64,000 bases of DNA. Origin: Paenibacillus sp. 481 (lineage in GTDB: Bacteria > Bacillota > Bacilli > Paenibacillales > Paenibacillaceae). The notes under the pieces are model-generated. The model ran no database searches, was not told the origin of the DNA, and saw only the letters and a program-made list of their open reading frames with translations. Positions 53,060 to 62,550 of this stretch are shown one piece after another. Every line of letters starts with the position of its first letter. The stretch's first letter is position 1. The translations under genes and the position numbers were made by a program. The DNA lies in NCBI RefSeq assembly GCF_021223605.1, contig NZ_CP075175.1, positions 1,902,001 through 1,966,000 of the forward strand, written 5' to 3'.

Positions 53060-54584
53060 CACCTCCCTACCGTTCGGCGCATCTTCCTATCCCATCTCAC
53101 TTTGCATGATTGTGCGTGATGAGCAGCATGTCTTGGCCCGCTGTTTGCAAGCAGCATCTTCTGTCGTAAGCGAAATCATTATTGTCGACACAGGCTCTGT
53201 CGATGACACCCTTCATATCGCAGCCAAATACGGCGCACTCGTTCATCATCATGCCTGGGCAGATGACTTTGCAACTGCGCGTAATCTAAGTATCGAAATG
53301 GCTACGCAGCCTTGGATTCTTGTATTAGACGCCGACGAAGTGCTCGACTTCGACAGTTGGCAGCCTCAACTGCTGTTGCCACTGCTAGCTGATGAACAAG
53401 CATTTGGCTATTACGTTACTTGCGCGCATTTGAGCGAACCATGGTTCACAGATAAGGAGCGCCCAGCCACTATCGCCACGGATATGGTGTGTCGTCTCTT
53501 TCGCAATGACAAGCGAATTCGTTTTCAAGGACGAATTCACGAGGAAGCCGCTACAGCGGTTGCTGCCATCGCACCGCATGCATTAGGTTGGTCACAGTTG
53601 TGCATTTGGCACGACGGATATACCGATATAGAAATTAAACGCAAACGGAAATCGGAGCGCAATTTCCGGCTCATTCAGTTGATGCTCATAGAAGAAGCTG
53701 CTAATCCTGTATGGCCGTATGCCTACGGGACGGAGCATTTTCAGTTGCAGCAATATGATCAGGCCTTGCCTTGGCTGCTGCAAGCCATTGAAATGATTTG
53801 TGCCGAGCCTGAACCACACCCAGGCTATGCTTCGGATATATGGTTAAAAACGGTGTATGCCATGCAGGCTTCAGGCCGCAGTGATACGGCGTTGCAATTA
53901 GCCAATCAGGCACTCACCTATTACCCCGATTATCCGGATTTACTTGAATTGAACGCTTCATTGTTGCTTGGCAAGCAGCAATACGCGGAAGCCCGTACAG
54001 CGGCACTAAACGCTGTGCAATATGAAGCTACATCGCAGCACTATCAGCGCTACACGTCAACCGCAGGTGCGGGCAAATGGCGCTCCTATTGGTTAGCAGG
54101 ATATGCGTCAGAACATTTGCACGATTATGCGACTGCTTATCAGTGCTATAAACGCGCATGCCACACTTTTCCGTTCACACTCGGACAGTTAGCATTAACG
54201 TGTGCATCCTGCTGGATGGCATGCTGCATTACCCGACATCCGGCTTCAGCACATAGAGCCGAAGTGCCTGAAATTGAAGCGGAATTCAACAAACTGAAAC
54301 AGATTATTCATGTATTAGAATCTGCTGTAGATCAGAATAAAACTTCACCTAGCTGCCAAAAAATAAAGACAGATTCAGATCCAACACTTGAAGCAATCAC
54401 TCGAAAGCTCTCAAGCGAGCTTCACATGACCGAACACGAACGCCACTTTCTATTGGGCACTTGCTATACGACATTAGCTAAGCGACAGATGCGGTTGCTT
54501 AATCAACCTTGTTTCTCACCGCCTGACAACAAAAATACAAAGGTCGGACAATGGGTACTCCCTTTTTTATTGCGCACCCTCTAA
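53043..54584 (+). CDS. Family 2 glycosyltransferase with TPR-like region
   Basis: A 513-residue third paralogue: ISLCMIVRDEQHVLARCLQA, IIVDTGSVDDTLHIA, WILVLDADEVLDF and CRLFRNDKRIRFQGRIHEEA, followed by helical repeats (GTEHFQLQQYDQALPWLLQA). It overlaps the previous gene by 17 bases and has only a weak ribosome site, so it depends on translational coupling. Overlaps among all three imply a fixed-ratio set acting on one substrate. Confidence 0.85.
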   Translation: MYTAPNTSLPFGASSYPISLCMIVRDEQHVLARCLQAASSVVSEIIIVDTGSVDDTLHIAAKYGALVHHHAWADDFATARNLSIEMATQPWILVLDADEVLDFDSWQPQLLLPLLADEQAFGYYVTCAHLSEPWFTDKERPATIATDMVCRLFRNDKRIRFQGRIHEEAATAVAAIAPHALGWSQLCIWHDGYTDIEIKRKRKSERNFRLIQLMLIEEAANPVWPYAYGTEHFQLQQYDQALPWLLQAIEMICAEPEPHPGYASDIWLKTVYAMQASGRSDTALQLANQALTYYPDYPDLLELNASLLLGKQQYAEARTAALNAVQYEATSQHYQRYTSTAGAGKWRSYWLAGYASEHLHDYATAYQCYKRACHTFPFTLGQLALTCASCWMACCITRHPASAHRAEVPEIEAEFNKLKQIIHVLESAVDQNKTSPSCQKIKTDSDPTLEAITRKLSSELHMTEHERHFLLGTCYTTLAKRQMRLLNQPCFSPPDNKNTKVGQWVLPFLLRTL

Positions 54585-54639
54585 ATCCTCCTCACCCTTG
54601 TTCTCGTTATAACTCGACAACAATTACGCCCCCTTTTTC

Positions 54640-54686
54640 TTGACAATGTGATTTCGACCTGATATATTTGTCTCAAGTTCAAGATA
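54640..54686 (+). promoter_or_regulatory. Promoter and MhqR-like operator of the MarR gene
   Basis: TTGACA (54640-54645), 17 bases, TATATT (54663-54668). Directly after the -10 box is TGTCTCAAGTTCAAGATA (54669-54686), matching the MhqR inverted-repeat consensus, as I remember it, at 14 of 18 positions. This predicts autorepression. Confidence 0.65.
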
Positions 54687-54718
54687 TTATTGTTCGAGAA
54701 TAACAGGGTGGTGAGCTT

Positions 54719-55186
54719 ATGACTGATACAAGCCGATTAGAGAACTTTTCTCCTGAAATACAAGAGTCATTAAAACTTTTCGTCGTCTTGACCCGTGCAT
54801 CAAGAGCCATTATGGATGCTGCACAGCAAGACATTAAACGCTATGGACTAAACTCTTCCGAATTTGCTGTACTGGAGCTTCTGTACCATAAAGGTGCAAC
54901 GCCCATTCAACAAATTGGCGGAAAAATATTGTTGGCCAGCGGCACGATGACGTATGTCGTCGACAAATTGGTGAATAAACAATTAATAGCCCGCGTCTCT
55001 TGCCAAAAAGACCGACGTGTTATATATGCAGAATTGACAGCCGAAGGCGAAGAGCTTATGCAGCGTATTTTCCCGCAGCACGCTGAAGCGCTTCACGAGG
55101 CGATGAGCAATCTTGCAGCAGAAGATCGGGCAGAACTGACACGCATGCTCAAGCAGTTAGGTCGTAGTGAATCAACGTCATTGTAG
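54719..55186 (+). CDS. MarR-family regulator (MhqR-like)
   Basis: A 155-residue MarR protein. The winged helix spans about residues 45-105: EFAVLELLYHKGATPIQQIG, recognition helix SGTMTYVVDKLVNKQLI, wing RVSCQKDRRVIYAELT. Helices at both ends form the dimer interface. The sequence style resembles MhqR of B. subtilis, which represses quinone-detoxifying genes including a DoxX-type membrane protein; a doxX gene stands directly downstream. The role as quinone/electrophile sensor is an inference from the two operators and gene order. GGTGGTG precedes the ATG. Confidence 0.85.
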   Translation: MTDTSRLENFSPEIQESLKLFVVLTRASRAIMDAAQQDIKRYGLNSSEFAVLELLYHKGATPIQQIGGKILLASGTMTYVVDKLVNKQLIARVSCQKDRRVIYAELTAEGEELMQRIFPQHAEALHEAMSNLAAEDRAELTRMLKQLGRSESTSL

Positions 55187-55341
55187 CTTTAAGGTGTGAG
55201 TCCAGTTGTGTGGCTCTAGATTGGTTAGATTGATAAATCTAACTTGTCTGTTCTACCTTGGTAGTTCAAGCCTTATTGTTCCGCTTGGTAGTTCTGCTCA
55301 GTAGCCCTATCGCAAAGATATGGGCTCCTATTTTTGTTATA

Positions 55342-55359
55342 TATCTCGAATTAGAGAAT
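55342..55359. promoter_or_regulatory. MhqR-like operator upstream of doxX
   Basis: TATCTCGAATTAGAGAAT matches the MhqR box at 15 of 18 positions and includes the palindromic arms TCTC/GAGA. It lies 50 bases before the doxX start codon. Confidence 0.65.
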
Positions 55360-55409
55360 ATCAATATAGAAGTATTAAAATTCAAAATCATTTTAAGGAG
55401 TGTTTACAC

Positions 55410-55811
55410 ATGTGGGCAGATTACGGTTTATTACTAATTCGTGCTGTTATTGGATTGACGATGATTGGTCATGGTGCGCAAAAATTGTTCGGTTGGTTCG
55501 GCGGATACGGGTTGCAAGGAACGGGTGGCTGGATGGAGTCGATCGGGCTACGTCCAGGCGTTCAAATGGCCCTTTTGGCAGGTTTAACGGAGTTAACAGG
55601 AGGCTTGCTCTTCGGGCTAGGCATGTTTACTTGGATCGGTGCTTTGCTAATTGTAGGTACGATGCTTATGGCTATTGTTAAAGTTCACGGACCGAACGGC
55701 TATTGGGTGACACAAAATGGTTTCGAGTATAACCTGATGCTGCTCGTCACTGTAATCGGGGTCGCTCTCATAGGTGCAGGTGCATTCTCAATAGATGCGC
55801 TGATGTCCTAA
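55410..55811 (+). CDS. DoxX-family membrane protein (MhqP/CatD-like)
   Basis: A 133-residue protein with four helices. LLLIRAVIGLTMIGHGAQKLFGWFGGYG is the family's opening, followed by MALLAGLTELTGGLLFGLGM. DoxX proteins of this size in Bacillus (MhqP, CatD) belong to quinone and thiol-stress regulons; their activity is not settled. ATG 55410 follows AAGGAG by 9 bases; the longer frame to 55320 reads through the operator and is not used. Confidence 0.85.
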   Translation: MWADYGLLLIRAVIGLTMIGHGAQKLFGWFGGYGLQGTGGWMESIGLRPGVQMALLAGLTELTGGLLFGLGMFTWIGALLIVGTMLMAIVKVHGPNGYWVTQNGFEYNLMLLVTVIGVALIGAGAFSIDALMS

Positions 55812-55851
55812 GTGTGTAATGCCCTAAATTAAAAAAGTAAGCCAGAAAATA

Positions 55852-55904
55852 AGGTTGCCCCTAAAGTTCGCTAGATGCGAGCTTTAGGGGCAACCTATTT
55901 TTTA
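55852..55904 (+). terminator. Terminator after doxX
   Basis: Perfect 15-bp stem AGGTTGCCCCTAAAG and complement, with extra pairing TTCGC/GCGAG inside, then ATTTTTTACTTTTTG. Confidence 0.9.
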
Positions 55905-56084
55905 CTTTTTGTACGTGCAGTCATATCGGACAAGAGTGTACGTAAATATGAAATGAACAGCCCCTTGCTACGTGCGCATCCATGAAAGCGAACAGCATTT
56001 AGGGCATGCATCGCCAGTCTATTTCCAGTACAATAGGTAAATAAACGAAAACAAGCAACAACCGAAGCCGGAGGAGGACAAAAG

Positions 56085-57812
56085 ATGGAAACAGCACTTC
56101 GTGCTAAACAATTGTATGAAACATGGTTGAACGATCCACTCGTGGATGAGCAGACTAAGCTGGAACTAAGCCATATTGCGGACCAAGAGCGTGACATTGT
56201 GGACCGCTTCTATAAAGAATTGGAGTTCGGTACAGGCGGCCTGCGCGGTGTTATCGGTGCCGGTAGCAACCGAATGAACGTATATACGGTCGGCAAGGCT
56301 ACACAAGGCTTGGCTCAATTTTTAAAGCAAACGGCAACTGCACCGTCTGTTGCCATTGCTTACGATTCTCGCCACTTCTCGCCTGAATTTGCGTTGGAAG
56401 CGGCGCTTGTACTCGCAGGTAACGGCGTCAAGGCCTACGTATTCGAGAATTTACGTCCGACACCAGAGCTATCTTTCGCGGTGCGTCGCTTGCAAGCGAC
56501 CGCGGGCATTGTCGTAACCGCCAGCCACAATCCGCCAGAATATAATGGCTACAAAGTATACGGCAGTGACGGCGGCCAAATCACGCCGGACACAGCCGCG
56601 CGCGTCATCGGAGAAATTCGTGCGATCTCATCGTTCGCAAGCATTCGCAAGTTGACACGCGAAGAAGCAGAGGCACAAGGGCTGCTCGTCTGGCTCGGCG
56701 CTGAAATAGACGACGCGTACATTGATGCGCTAGCCGCAGTAAGCCAGAACGCTGACGTTGTACGTGCTACGAGCGACTCGTTCCGCGTGCTGTTCACGCC
56801 GCTGCACGGCACTGGGAATATTCCAGTACGCCGTATATTGGAGCGTGTCGGATTCCAGCAAGTACGCGTAGTAGCTGAACAAGAGTTGCCTGACGCTAAT
56901 TTTTCAACTGTAAAATCCCCGAATCCAGAGGAACGCGAAGCGTTTACGATCGCGATCGAACAGGCACAAGCGTGGGAAGCAGATATTATTATGGGAACCG
57001 ATCCTGACGCCGACCGCATGGGCGCTGTGGTGAAAGATGCTAACGGAGAATACGTCGTACTGTCAGGTAACCAAGCAGGTGCTCTGATGGTTCATTACTT
57101 ACTTAACGCGATGAAATTAAAAGGTACACTACCTGCTAACGGCGCGGTCATTAAAACGATCGTAACGAGTGAACTCGGCGCCGCGATTGCAGAGTCGTTC
57201 GGCATGAAGGTGCTGAATACACTAACAGGCTTTAAATACATTGGGGAAGTCATGACCCAATTTGACGAGACAGGTGAGCATACGTTCCTCTTCGGCTACG
57301 AGGAGAGCTATGGTTATTTGGCGGGCAACTACGCACGCGATAAAGATGCCATTATTGCAGCCATGCTCATTTGTGAAGCTGGGGCATACTACAAAGCACA
57401 GGGCAAGACATTATATGAGGTGCTGCAAGAGTTGTACACGCAACATGGCTACTACTTGGAAGGTTTGCAATCCCGTACCCTGAAAGGTGTTGAAGGGGTC
57501 GCGATTATTGGTAGCATTATGGACGAGTGGCGTAAACATGCACCAGCGATTGCTGGCGGCGAGCGCATTACGTTAGCAGAAGATTACGCACTAGGACTGC
57601 ACGGCTATCCGAAAGAAAACGTGCTGAAGTTCTATCTGGCGGATGGAAGCTGGTTCTGCTTGCGCCCATCGGGCACAGAACCCAAAATCAAAATGTACTT
57701 CGCGGTCAAGGGAGACTCCAGCGCAGATGCTCAAGCTCGCTTGCAGCGCTTGACAGATGATGTGATGGCTCGTATCGACGATTTCATTCACACTGCACAA
57801 GGAACGAAATAG
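56085..57812 (+). CDS. pgcA: Phosphoglucomutase/phosphomannomutase
   Basis: A 575-residue alpha-D-phosphohexomutase, close in length to PgcA of B. subtilis. Catalytic phosphoserine is Ser147 in TASHNPPEYNG; the metal loop is DPDADRMG near residue 305; the sugar loop GYEESYGYL near residue 405; the phosphate-binding loop RPSGTEPKIKMY near residue 525. It interconverts glucose-6-phosphate and glucose-1-phosphate for UDP-glucose, teichoic acid and glycolipid synthesis, and could supply donors for the glycosyltransferases upstream. Preceded by GGAGGAGG. Confidence 0.95.
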   Translation: METALRAKQLYETWLNDPLVDEQTKLELSHIADQERDIVDRFYKELEFGTGGLRGVIGAGSNRMNVYTVGKATQGLAQFLKQTATAPSVAIAYDSRHFSPEFALEAALVLAGNGVKAYVFENLRPTPELSFAVRRLQATAGIVVTASHNPPEYNGYKVYGSDGGQITPDTAARVIGEIRAISSFASIRKLTREEAEAQGLLVWLGAEIDDAYIDALAAVSQNADVVRATSDSFRVLFTPLHGTGNIPVRRILERVGFQQVRVVAEQELPDANFSTVKSPNPEEREAFTIAIEQAQAWEADIIMGTDPDADRMGAVVKDANGEYVVLSGNQAGALMVHYLLNAMKLKGTLPANGAVIKTIVTSELGAAIAESFGMKVLNTLTGFKYIGEVMTQFDETGEHTFLFGYEESYGYLAGNYARDKDAIIAAMLICEAGAYYKAQGKTLYEVLQELYTQHGYYLEGLQSRTLKGVEGVAIIGSIMDEWRKHAPAIAGGERITLAEDYALGLHGYPKENVLKFYLADGSWFCLRPSGTEPKIKMYFAVKGDSSADAQARLQRLTDDVMARIDDFIHTAQGTK

Positions 57813-57916
57813 CAGATCCATTGTCCGCATTAAGAGGGTAACAAATGAGGGGGTACATCTTACATCCTCAGACCTCCGCCACACAACAATAAAACTTGGG
57901 TGCGCCAACATGGAGA

Positions 57917-57960
57917 GGGGGTGTCTCGCTGTCATTTTCACTGACTGTGAGACATCCCCC
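57917..57960. terminator. Hairpin after pgcA
   Basis: About 11 bp of stem (GGGGTGTCTC with GAGACATCCCC, one G-T pair) plus inner GTCA/TGAC. Only a weak T run follows, so termination is likely but not certain. The rest of 57813-58121 is non-coding. Confidence 0.5.
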
Positions 57961-58121
57961 TTATACATCAGCCCGTTCCGCATCTTAACAATAAGCGCTT
58001 GCTTTTGGAGCATAGGGCGATTCATACTATAACTTAGTTAGTATCATCAACAACTATCATCAACAACACAGCAGCGGGGTTCCGAATTCCCGCGCGTGCT
58101 TTCGTGGAAGGAGCAATTTAA

Positions 58122-59201
58122 ATGCAACAAGAGACACTGGACTTATTTCGCATGTTAACTGAATTCCCGGCAGCACCAGGCTTTGAGCGCGAACTGCGCG
58201 CAGTTGTCAAAAATGAATTGTCCAAGTATACGGACGAGTTTGTGCAGGATGCGCTTGGCGGTATTTTTGGCGTCGTTCGTGGCGACGAGCAAGGCCCGCG
58301 CGTCATGGTTGCCGGTCATTTAGACGAAGTTGGCTTTATGACGACGCAAATTACTGCAAACGGCATGATTAAATTCCAACCCCTCGGTGGCTGGTGGGGT
58401 CAAGTTGTTCTCGCACAGCAGGTAGAGATCGTAACCCCTAATGGGCGCATTCCTGGGGTAGTTGGCTCGATCCCGAAGCACTTGCTTGATGAAGCAACGG
58501 CTAACAAACCAGTCGACGTCAAGCATATGTATATTGATGTTGGCGCCGATAGCCGTGAGGAGATTGAACGCGCAGGCATTCGTCCAGGGCAGCAAATTGT
58601 ACCCGTATGCCCATTTACACCGCTGTTGAATCCGAAAAAGATTATGGCGAAGGCATGGGATAATCGTTATGGTGTAGGACTAGCTATCGAGTTGATGAAG
58701 CAATTGCACCTCGAGCAAGCGAAGCTACCTAACGTGCTTTATTGCGGCGCGACCGTGCAAGAGGAGTTGGGCTTGCGTGGTGCGCGGACGGCTGCTAACT
58801 TGATTCAGCCGGACATCTTCTACGCGCTGGATTGCAGCGCAGCTAACGACATGATGGGCGACGCTAATGCATATGGTCAGCTCGGCAAAGGTGCGCTGCT
58901 GCGCATTTACGACCCGGGCATGCTGACACATCGCGGCTTAGTCGAATTCGTGCAGGATATCGCGGACACGCATCGTATCCCGTATCAATACTTCGTGTCG
59001 CCAGGAAACACAGACGCGAGCCAAGTACACTTGAGCGGCAAAGGTGTACCTTCGACTGTTATCGGTGTATGCGGACGGTATATTCATACGCCAGCTTCCA
59101 TCGTGCATACAGACGACATCGATGCTGCTAAGGAGCTGCTCGTGCAGCTTGTTAAGCATACCGATCGCACGACGTACAACACGATTGTGGAGCGCGCTTA
59201 A
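58122..59201 (+). CDS. M42-family aminopeptidase (YsdC-like)
   Basis: A 359-residue di-zinc metallopeptidase. Metal ligands and catalytic Glu can be seen: His in [11 protein letters not shown] (about 66), Asp in AWDNRYGVG (about 179), Glu pair in [10 protein letters not shown] (about 212), Asp in ALDCSAAND (about 234) and His in [10 protein letters not shown] (about 320). These tetrahedral enzymes trim short peptides in the cytoplasm. Length equals B. subtilis YsdC (361). GGAAGGAG precedes the ATG. Confidence 0.92.
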   Translation: MQQETLDLFRMLTEFPAAPGFERELRAVVKNELSKYTDEFVQDALGGIFGVVRGDEQGPRVMVAGHLDEVGFMTTQITANGMIKFQPLGGWWGQVVLAQQVEIVTPNGRIPGVVGSIPKHLLDEATANKPVDVKHMYIDVGADSREEIERAGIRPGQQIVPVCPFTPLLNPKKIMAKAWDNRYGVGLAIELMKQLHLEQAKLPNVLYCGATVQEELGLRGARTAANLIQPDIFYALDCSAANDMMGDANAYGQLGKGALLRIYDPGMLTHRGLVEFVQDIADTHRIPYQYFVSPGNTDASQVHLSGKGVPSTVIGVCGRYIHTPASIVHTDDIDAAKELLVQLVKHTDRTTYNTIVERA

Positions 59202-59298
59202 CCGAAACTGCAATCGCAATCGCATTAAGGGTAATGAAAATTACGCCATTATTAATCATCGATTATTGATGCTTAACTAGCAAATCGTTACAACGTAT

Positions 59299-59362
59299 AG
59301 AGGCGTGCATCCCCCACCCTACCACAGCAAACAGCGGGTAGTTCGGGAAGTTGCACGCCTCT
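59299..59362. terminator. Bidirectional terminator
   Basis: AGAGGCGTGCA and TGCACGCCTCT with an inner loop of about 40 bases, between the convergent aminopeptidase and phzF-like genes; TTATTTTTA follows on the plus strand. Confidence 0.75.
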
Positions 59363-59367
59363 TATTT

Positions 59368-60323
59368 TTAATCCAAATACAATTCACCTTTACCAACTGG
59401 AACAACCTTACCACCAATATGTACGGACATACGCCCTTCACTCTTTGCAGCACGCAGCGCAATAACAGACGGTCGCCCCATCTCATAACCTTGCTCAACC
59501 TCAATGTCTATCTCCTCTGTCTCACTTTCGTCACTGCCGAAATACTGATGCTGAACGAGATACGCAGCTAACGCACCGTTCGCACTTCCTGTCGCCGCAT
59601 CTTCGTCGCTGCCATAGTAAGGCCCAAAATTACGCGTGTTAAGCTGGTGGCCCTGCTCATATGGCTCTGGACAAAATAAATGAAGCTGCTTCGCTTCTGT
59701 GCGTGCAATGAGTTTATTATATTTTTCTAGATTCACGTTACACGCTTTAATCGCAGCTAAACTTTTTATAGGAACAATAAGTGCAGCTAACCCCGTAGAC
59801 ACTTCTTGAATGGGAAAGCGCTCGTCAATAAGAGAAACATCAATACGTAACACATCCGCCAACTCTTGTGGAGCGAACGTTGATCCGAACGTAGGCTCTC
59901 CTTGCTCCATCCATACGACCAGTGACGGAGCTTGTGTAAATTCAACCTCGATTTGACCCACCTGCAAAGACAGTGTGAGCGCATCCACGGACCTTATGCC
60001 TTGCTGCAATAATTGCTCACGAATGATGTAAGCCGTCCCTATGGTCGGATGCCCAGCAAATGGAACCTCTTCGGTAGGCGTAAAAATACGAACGGAATAC
60101 GGATGTGACATATGTTCATCCCCCTCGCGCCCCTCATGCCCGCTCCATGCATGAGCATCCACACTGGACATTAAAAAGTCGTCTCCGCGTAGCCGATCTC
60201 CTTCGTAATGTTAAGCATTTCTGCACTTGTGAGCTGATCTCCATCTTCAAACACAGCCAATTGATTTCCAGCAAATCTACGCTCTGCAAAAACGTCTACG
60301 ATGTAGTAAGAAACGGTTCTCAT
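59368..60323 (-). pseudogene. PhzF-family isomerase gene with a -1 frameshift in a T run
   Basis: From ATG 60323 the frame gives MRTVSYYIVDVFAERRFAGN, the normal PhzF N-terminus, up to EIGYAETTF, which contains the family's catalytic Glu, and then hits TAA (60173-60171) after 50 residues. The rest of the enzyme follows in the next frame from ATG 60171 (YSVRIFTPTEEVPFAGHPTIG, then the second domain with GSDEDAATGSANGALAAYL). The break is ACTTTTTAATG: one more T would restore a single reading frame. Stop and start overlap as TAATG, so restart of translation could give two pieces. It stands 9 bases after the AAA ATPase gene. Confidence 0.85.
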
Positions 60324-60332
60324 CTTTCTCCC

Positions 60333-61109
60333 CTAGCCCCCATTTTCACGTTCTTCTTCGGTAAGCAACTGCCTCAGCATTCCCTGTCTATCGTTCATAA
60401 AGCTCTTTGTGATGACATAATGGTCCGTCTCTTCAAGCTCAACTTGCCGTAGTCCGTCTTCGTTCAGCTGCCATATTTCCGCCCCTGGATATGACATCAA
60501 TATCGGCGAGTGCGTCGCAACGATGAATTGTGATTGCTGCTGAACAAGCTCATGCATGCGCACGAGCAAAGACATTTGCCGCAGTGGGGACAAGGCCGCT
60601 TCGGGCTCGTCCATAAAATAAATACCGTGACCGCCAAAGCGATATATAAAAGCAGAAAAAAAGGACTCCCCATGCGATTGCTCATGCAAGGACTTACCAC
60701 CATACGACATTTTAATGGGCCTCCCTGCCGATCCCTCTTCATCAAGCTTATCAATGTAAGAAGCTACATTATAATAACTTTCTGCGCGCATAAAAAAACC
60801 GTCCTTCGGACGTTTAATTCCCCGTGATAAATGAAGAAACTGATGCAAGGGCGAATGCGTGCTGCGCGTCTCGAACGAAAAGTTCAACGTCCCGCCTTCA
60901 GGATTAAAGCCCCACGCCACGGCCATCCCCTCTAGCAGCGTTGATTTTCCGGTACCGTTCTCACCAACAATAAACGTTACTGGCGCACGAAACGTCAGCT
61001 CGGTGAGCGGACGCACCGCAGCAAGATTGAATGGATATTGCTCAAACGACGGAACCGCATCCCGCTTCAATGTTAGATTACGTAAATATAATTGATTTTG
61101 CTCCATCAT
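60333..61109 (-). CDS. AAA/ABC-type ATPase (predicted ATP-binding protein)
   Basis: A 258-residue soluble ATPase with Walker A GENGTGKST (about residues 49-57), Walker B IYFMDEPEAALSP (about 168) and switch His in VATHSPILMSYPGAEIW. SMC/ABC-like head without a long coiled coil or membrane partner; such stand-alone proteins are often called 'predicted ATPase'. Function unknown. GGAG precedes the ATG; the phzF-like gene follows 9 bases later, suggesting a transcript of two. Confidence 0.8.
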   Translation of the reverse strand: MMEQNQLYLRNLTLKRDAVPSFEQYPFNLAAVRPLTELTFRAPVTFIVGENGTGKSTLLEGMAVAWGFNPEGGTLNFSFETRSTHSPLHQFLHLSRGIKRPKDGFFMRAESYYNVASYIDKLDEEGSAGRPIKMSYGGKSLHEQSHGESFFSAFIYRFGGHGIYFMDEPEAALSPLRQMSLLVRMHELVQQQSQFIVATHSPILMSYPGAEIWQLNEDGLRQVELEETDHYVITKSFMNDRQGMLRQLLTEEERENGG

Positions 61110-61150
61110 ATATGCTCCTACTACTTATGTTTAGGTTCGTAAATCCCTTA

Positions 61151-61186
61151 AGGGGTGATTGAGAAAGTGTCCACCCCTCCTTTTTT
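61151..61186 (+). terminator. Terminator-like hairpin pointing right
   Basis: AGGGGTG and CACCCCT (7 bp) followed by CCTTTTTT on the plus strand. The T run is on the strand that has no gene here, so it may stop antisense transcription into the gene at 61185, or act weakly on the minus strand. Confidence 0.4.
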
Positions 61187-61649
61187 AAACACTACGGAAC
61201 ATATCCCAATATTCCAGCCATGCCAACAAGGCAACATACGATACCGCTGCAACTGCTGACAGGTTTCGTTCCATTGTATTCAACTGTACCCAACCACTAG
61301 CCAATTTAATACAAAATAACACAATGAGCAAAGCAATAAAATAAGACACCAAGGTCAGAACCTGTCGCAGCAGAAAAATCCCTGTATTCATGATTGAAAA
61401 AAAAGTCTGATATTCACCAAAAATAGTGGTAAAGGATATTCCTGCTATGAGTAATAGTCCGAAAAGACTCGTCATCGTGATATAAGCTACCATTTTACTT
61501 TTTTGCTTCAGGTACATGCATGTTCCTGCGATGATCGTCGTGGTAAATAAAGCGGATAACAGCAAAATCCAACCTAATTGCAACATCGTTTGTCCGTACC
61601 ACGGAATAGAGCGGCTCATCATAAACGCGATGAATTCCATACTTCCCAT
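61185..61649 (-). CDS. Four-helix membrane protein of unknown function
   Basis: A 154-residue protein with four hydrophobic helices (about 20-44, 52-72, 83-112 and 130-148) and short polar loops. I recognise no family motif. GGGGAG lies 7 bases before ATG 61649. It stands alone between the AAA ATPase gene and the divergent msrA. Confidence 0.7.
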   Translation of the reverse strand: MGSMEFIAFMMSRSIPWYGQTMLQLGWILLLSALFTTTIIAGTCMYLKQKSKMVAYITMTSLFGLLLIAGISFTTIFGEYQTFFSIMNTGIFLLRQVLTLVSYFIALLIVLFCIKLASGWVQLNTMERNLSAVAAVSYVALLAWLEYWDMFRSV

Positions 61650-61894
61650 TTTAAGTCTCCCCTATATATTTCTCTACATCTCCTATACATAATTTCATTA
61701 TATCGCTGCCTTTTGTCCACAAAGAACGACCGAAGGTCTAATCTGCTCCCAGACTTTTGGCTAGTAGCGTGTATGCCTGTTGTGTGAACAATCAACTCGA
61801 TATCGACATGAAAGACTTGGCATACGTTGGACTGCACGCTACACTAATTGAAAAAGATTGTTGATACCTTAGAGTCAAGAAGGAGGCATTTCAT

Positions 61895-62449
61895 ATGATC
61901 GCATCTGAGCATAAAAAGGAAGATCAACAACTGGAATTGGCAACTTTCGCTGGAGGTTGCTTTTGGTGTATGGTCAAGCCTTTCGACCAGTGGGATGGCG
62001 TACATCGTGTCTTGTCGGGGTATACAGGTGGACACGTTTCGAATCCAACCTATGAGCAGGTTAAGACACAAACGACCGGCCATTTGGAAGCCGTTCAGAT
62101 TACGTTTAATCCGGCCATTATATCTTATGAACAAATAGTCGAATTGTTCTGGGTCCAAATCGATCCTACTGACGATGGGGGCCAATTTCAAGACCGTGGC
62201 GAATCGTATACGACGGCTATATTTGTGCATAATGAGGAGCAAAGGAAGATTGCAGAAGCTACTAAGGCAGCTTTGGCAGCGAGCGGACGTTTCGCGGAGC
62301 CGATCGTGACGCCAATTCGAGATGCGGCCGTGTTCTACTGCGCCGAAGATTATCATCAAGATTTTTACCGCAAAGAGCCGGAACATTATAAACAGGATAG
62401 AGCCCAATCGGGACGGGATGAGTTTATTGCGGAGAACTGGGAAAAATAA
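61895..62449 (+). CDS. msrA: Peptide methionine sulfoxide reductase A
   Basis: A 184-residue MsrA that repairs Met-S-sulfoxide. The catalytic Cys22 is in [31 protein letters not shown] (about residues 42-59) and the long segment with [16 protein letters not shown] are typical. The family usually has Glu after GCFWCM-V; here it is Lys (MVKPF). No resolving-Cys tail is obvious, and no msrB is fused or adjacent. AAGGAGG is 8 bases before the ATG. Confidence 0.93.
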   Translation: MIASEHKKEDQQLELATFAGGCFWCMVKPFDQWDGVHRVLSGYTGGHVSNPTYEQVKTQTTGHLEAVQITFNPAIISYEQIVELFWVQIDPTDDGGQFQDRGESYTTAIFVHNEEQRKIAEATKAALAASGRFAEPIVTPIRDAAVFYCAEDYHQDFYRKEPEHYKQDRAQSGRDEFIAENWEK

Positions 62450-62506
62450 GTGAAGTGATTGAAATGAGTGAAATCATAACCGCCCTTCTATCAGCGTGAT
62501 AATAAA

Positions 62507-62540
62507 AACGCAGAACCGTATGATACACCGGTTCTGCGTT
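62507..62540. terminator. Bidirectional terminator between msrA and ddh
   Basis: AACGCAGAACCG and CGGTTCTGCGTT, a perfect 12-bp stem with a 10-base loop. T-rich flanks stand on both strands. Confidence 0.85.
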
Positions 62541-62550
62541 TCGTTTAAGA

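Noticed and set aside
61151-61186. Riboswitch upstream of the AAA ATPase gene
   Set aside because: Only a simple 7-bp hairpin is present; no conserved aptamer pattern can be seen.
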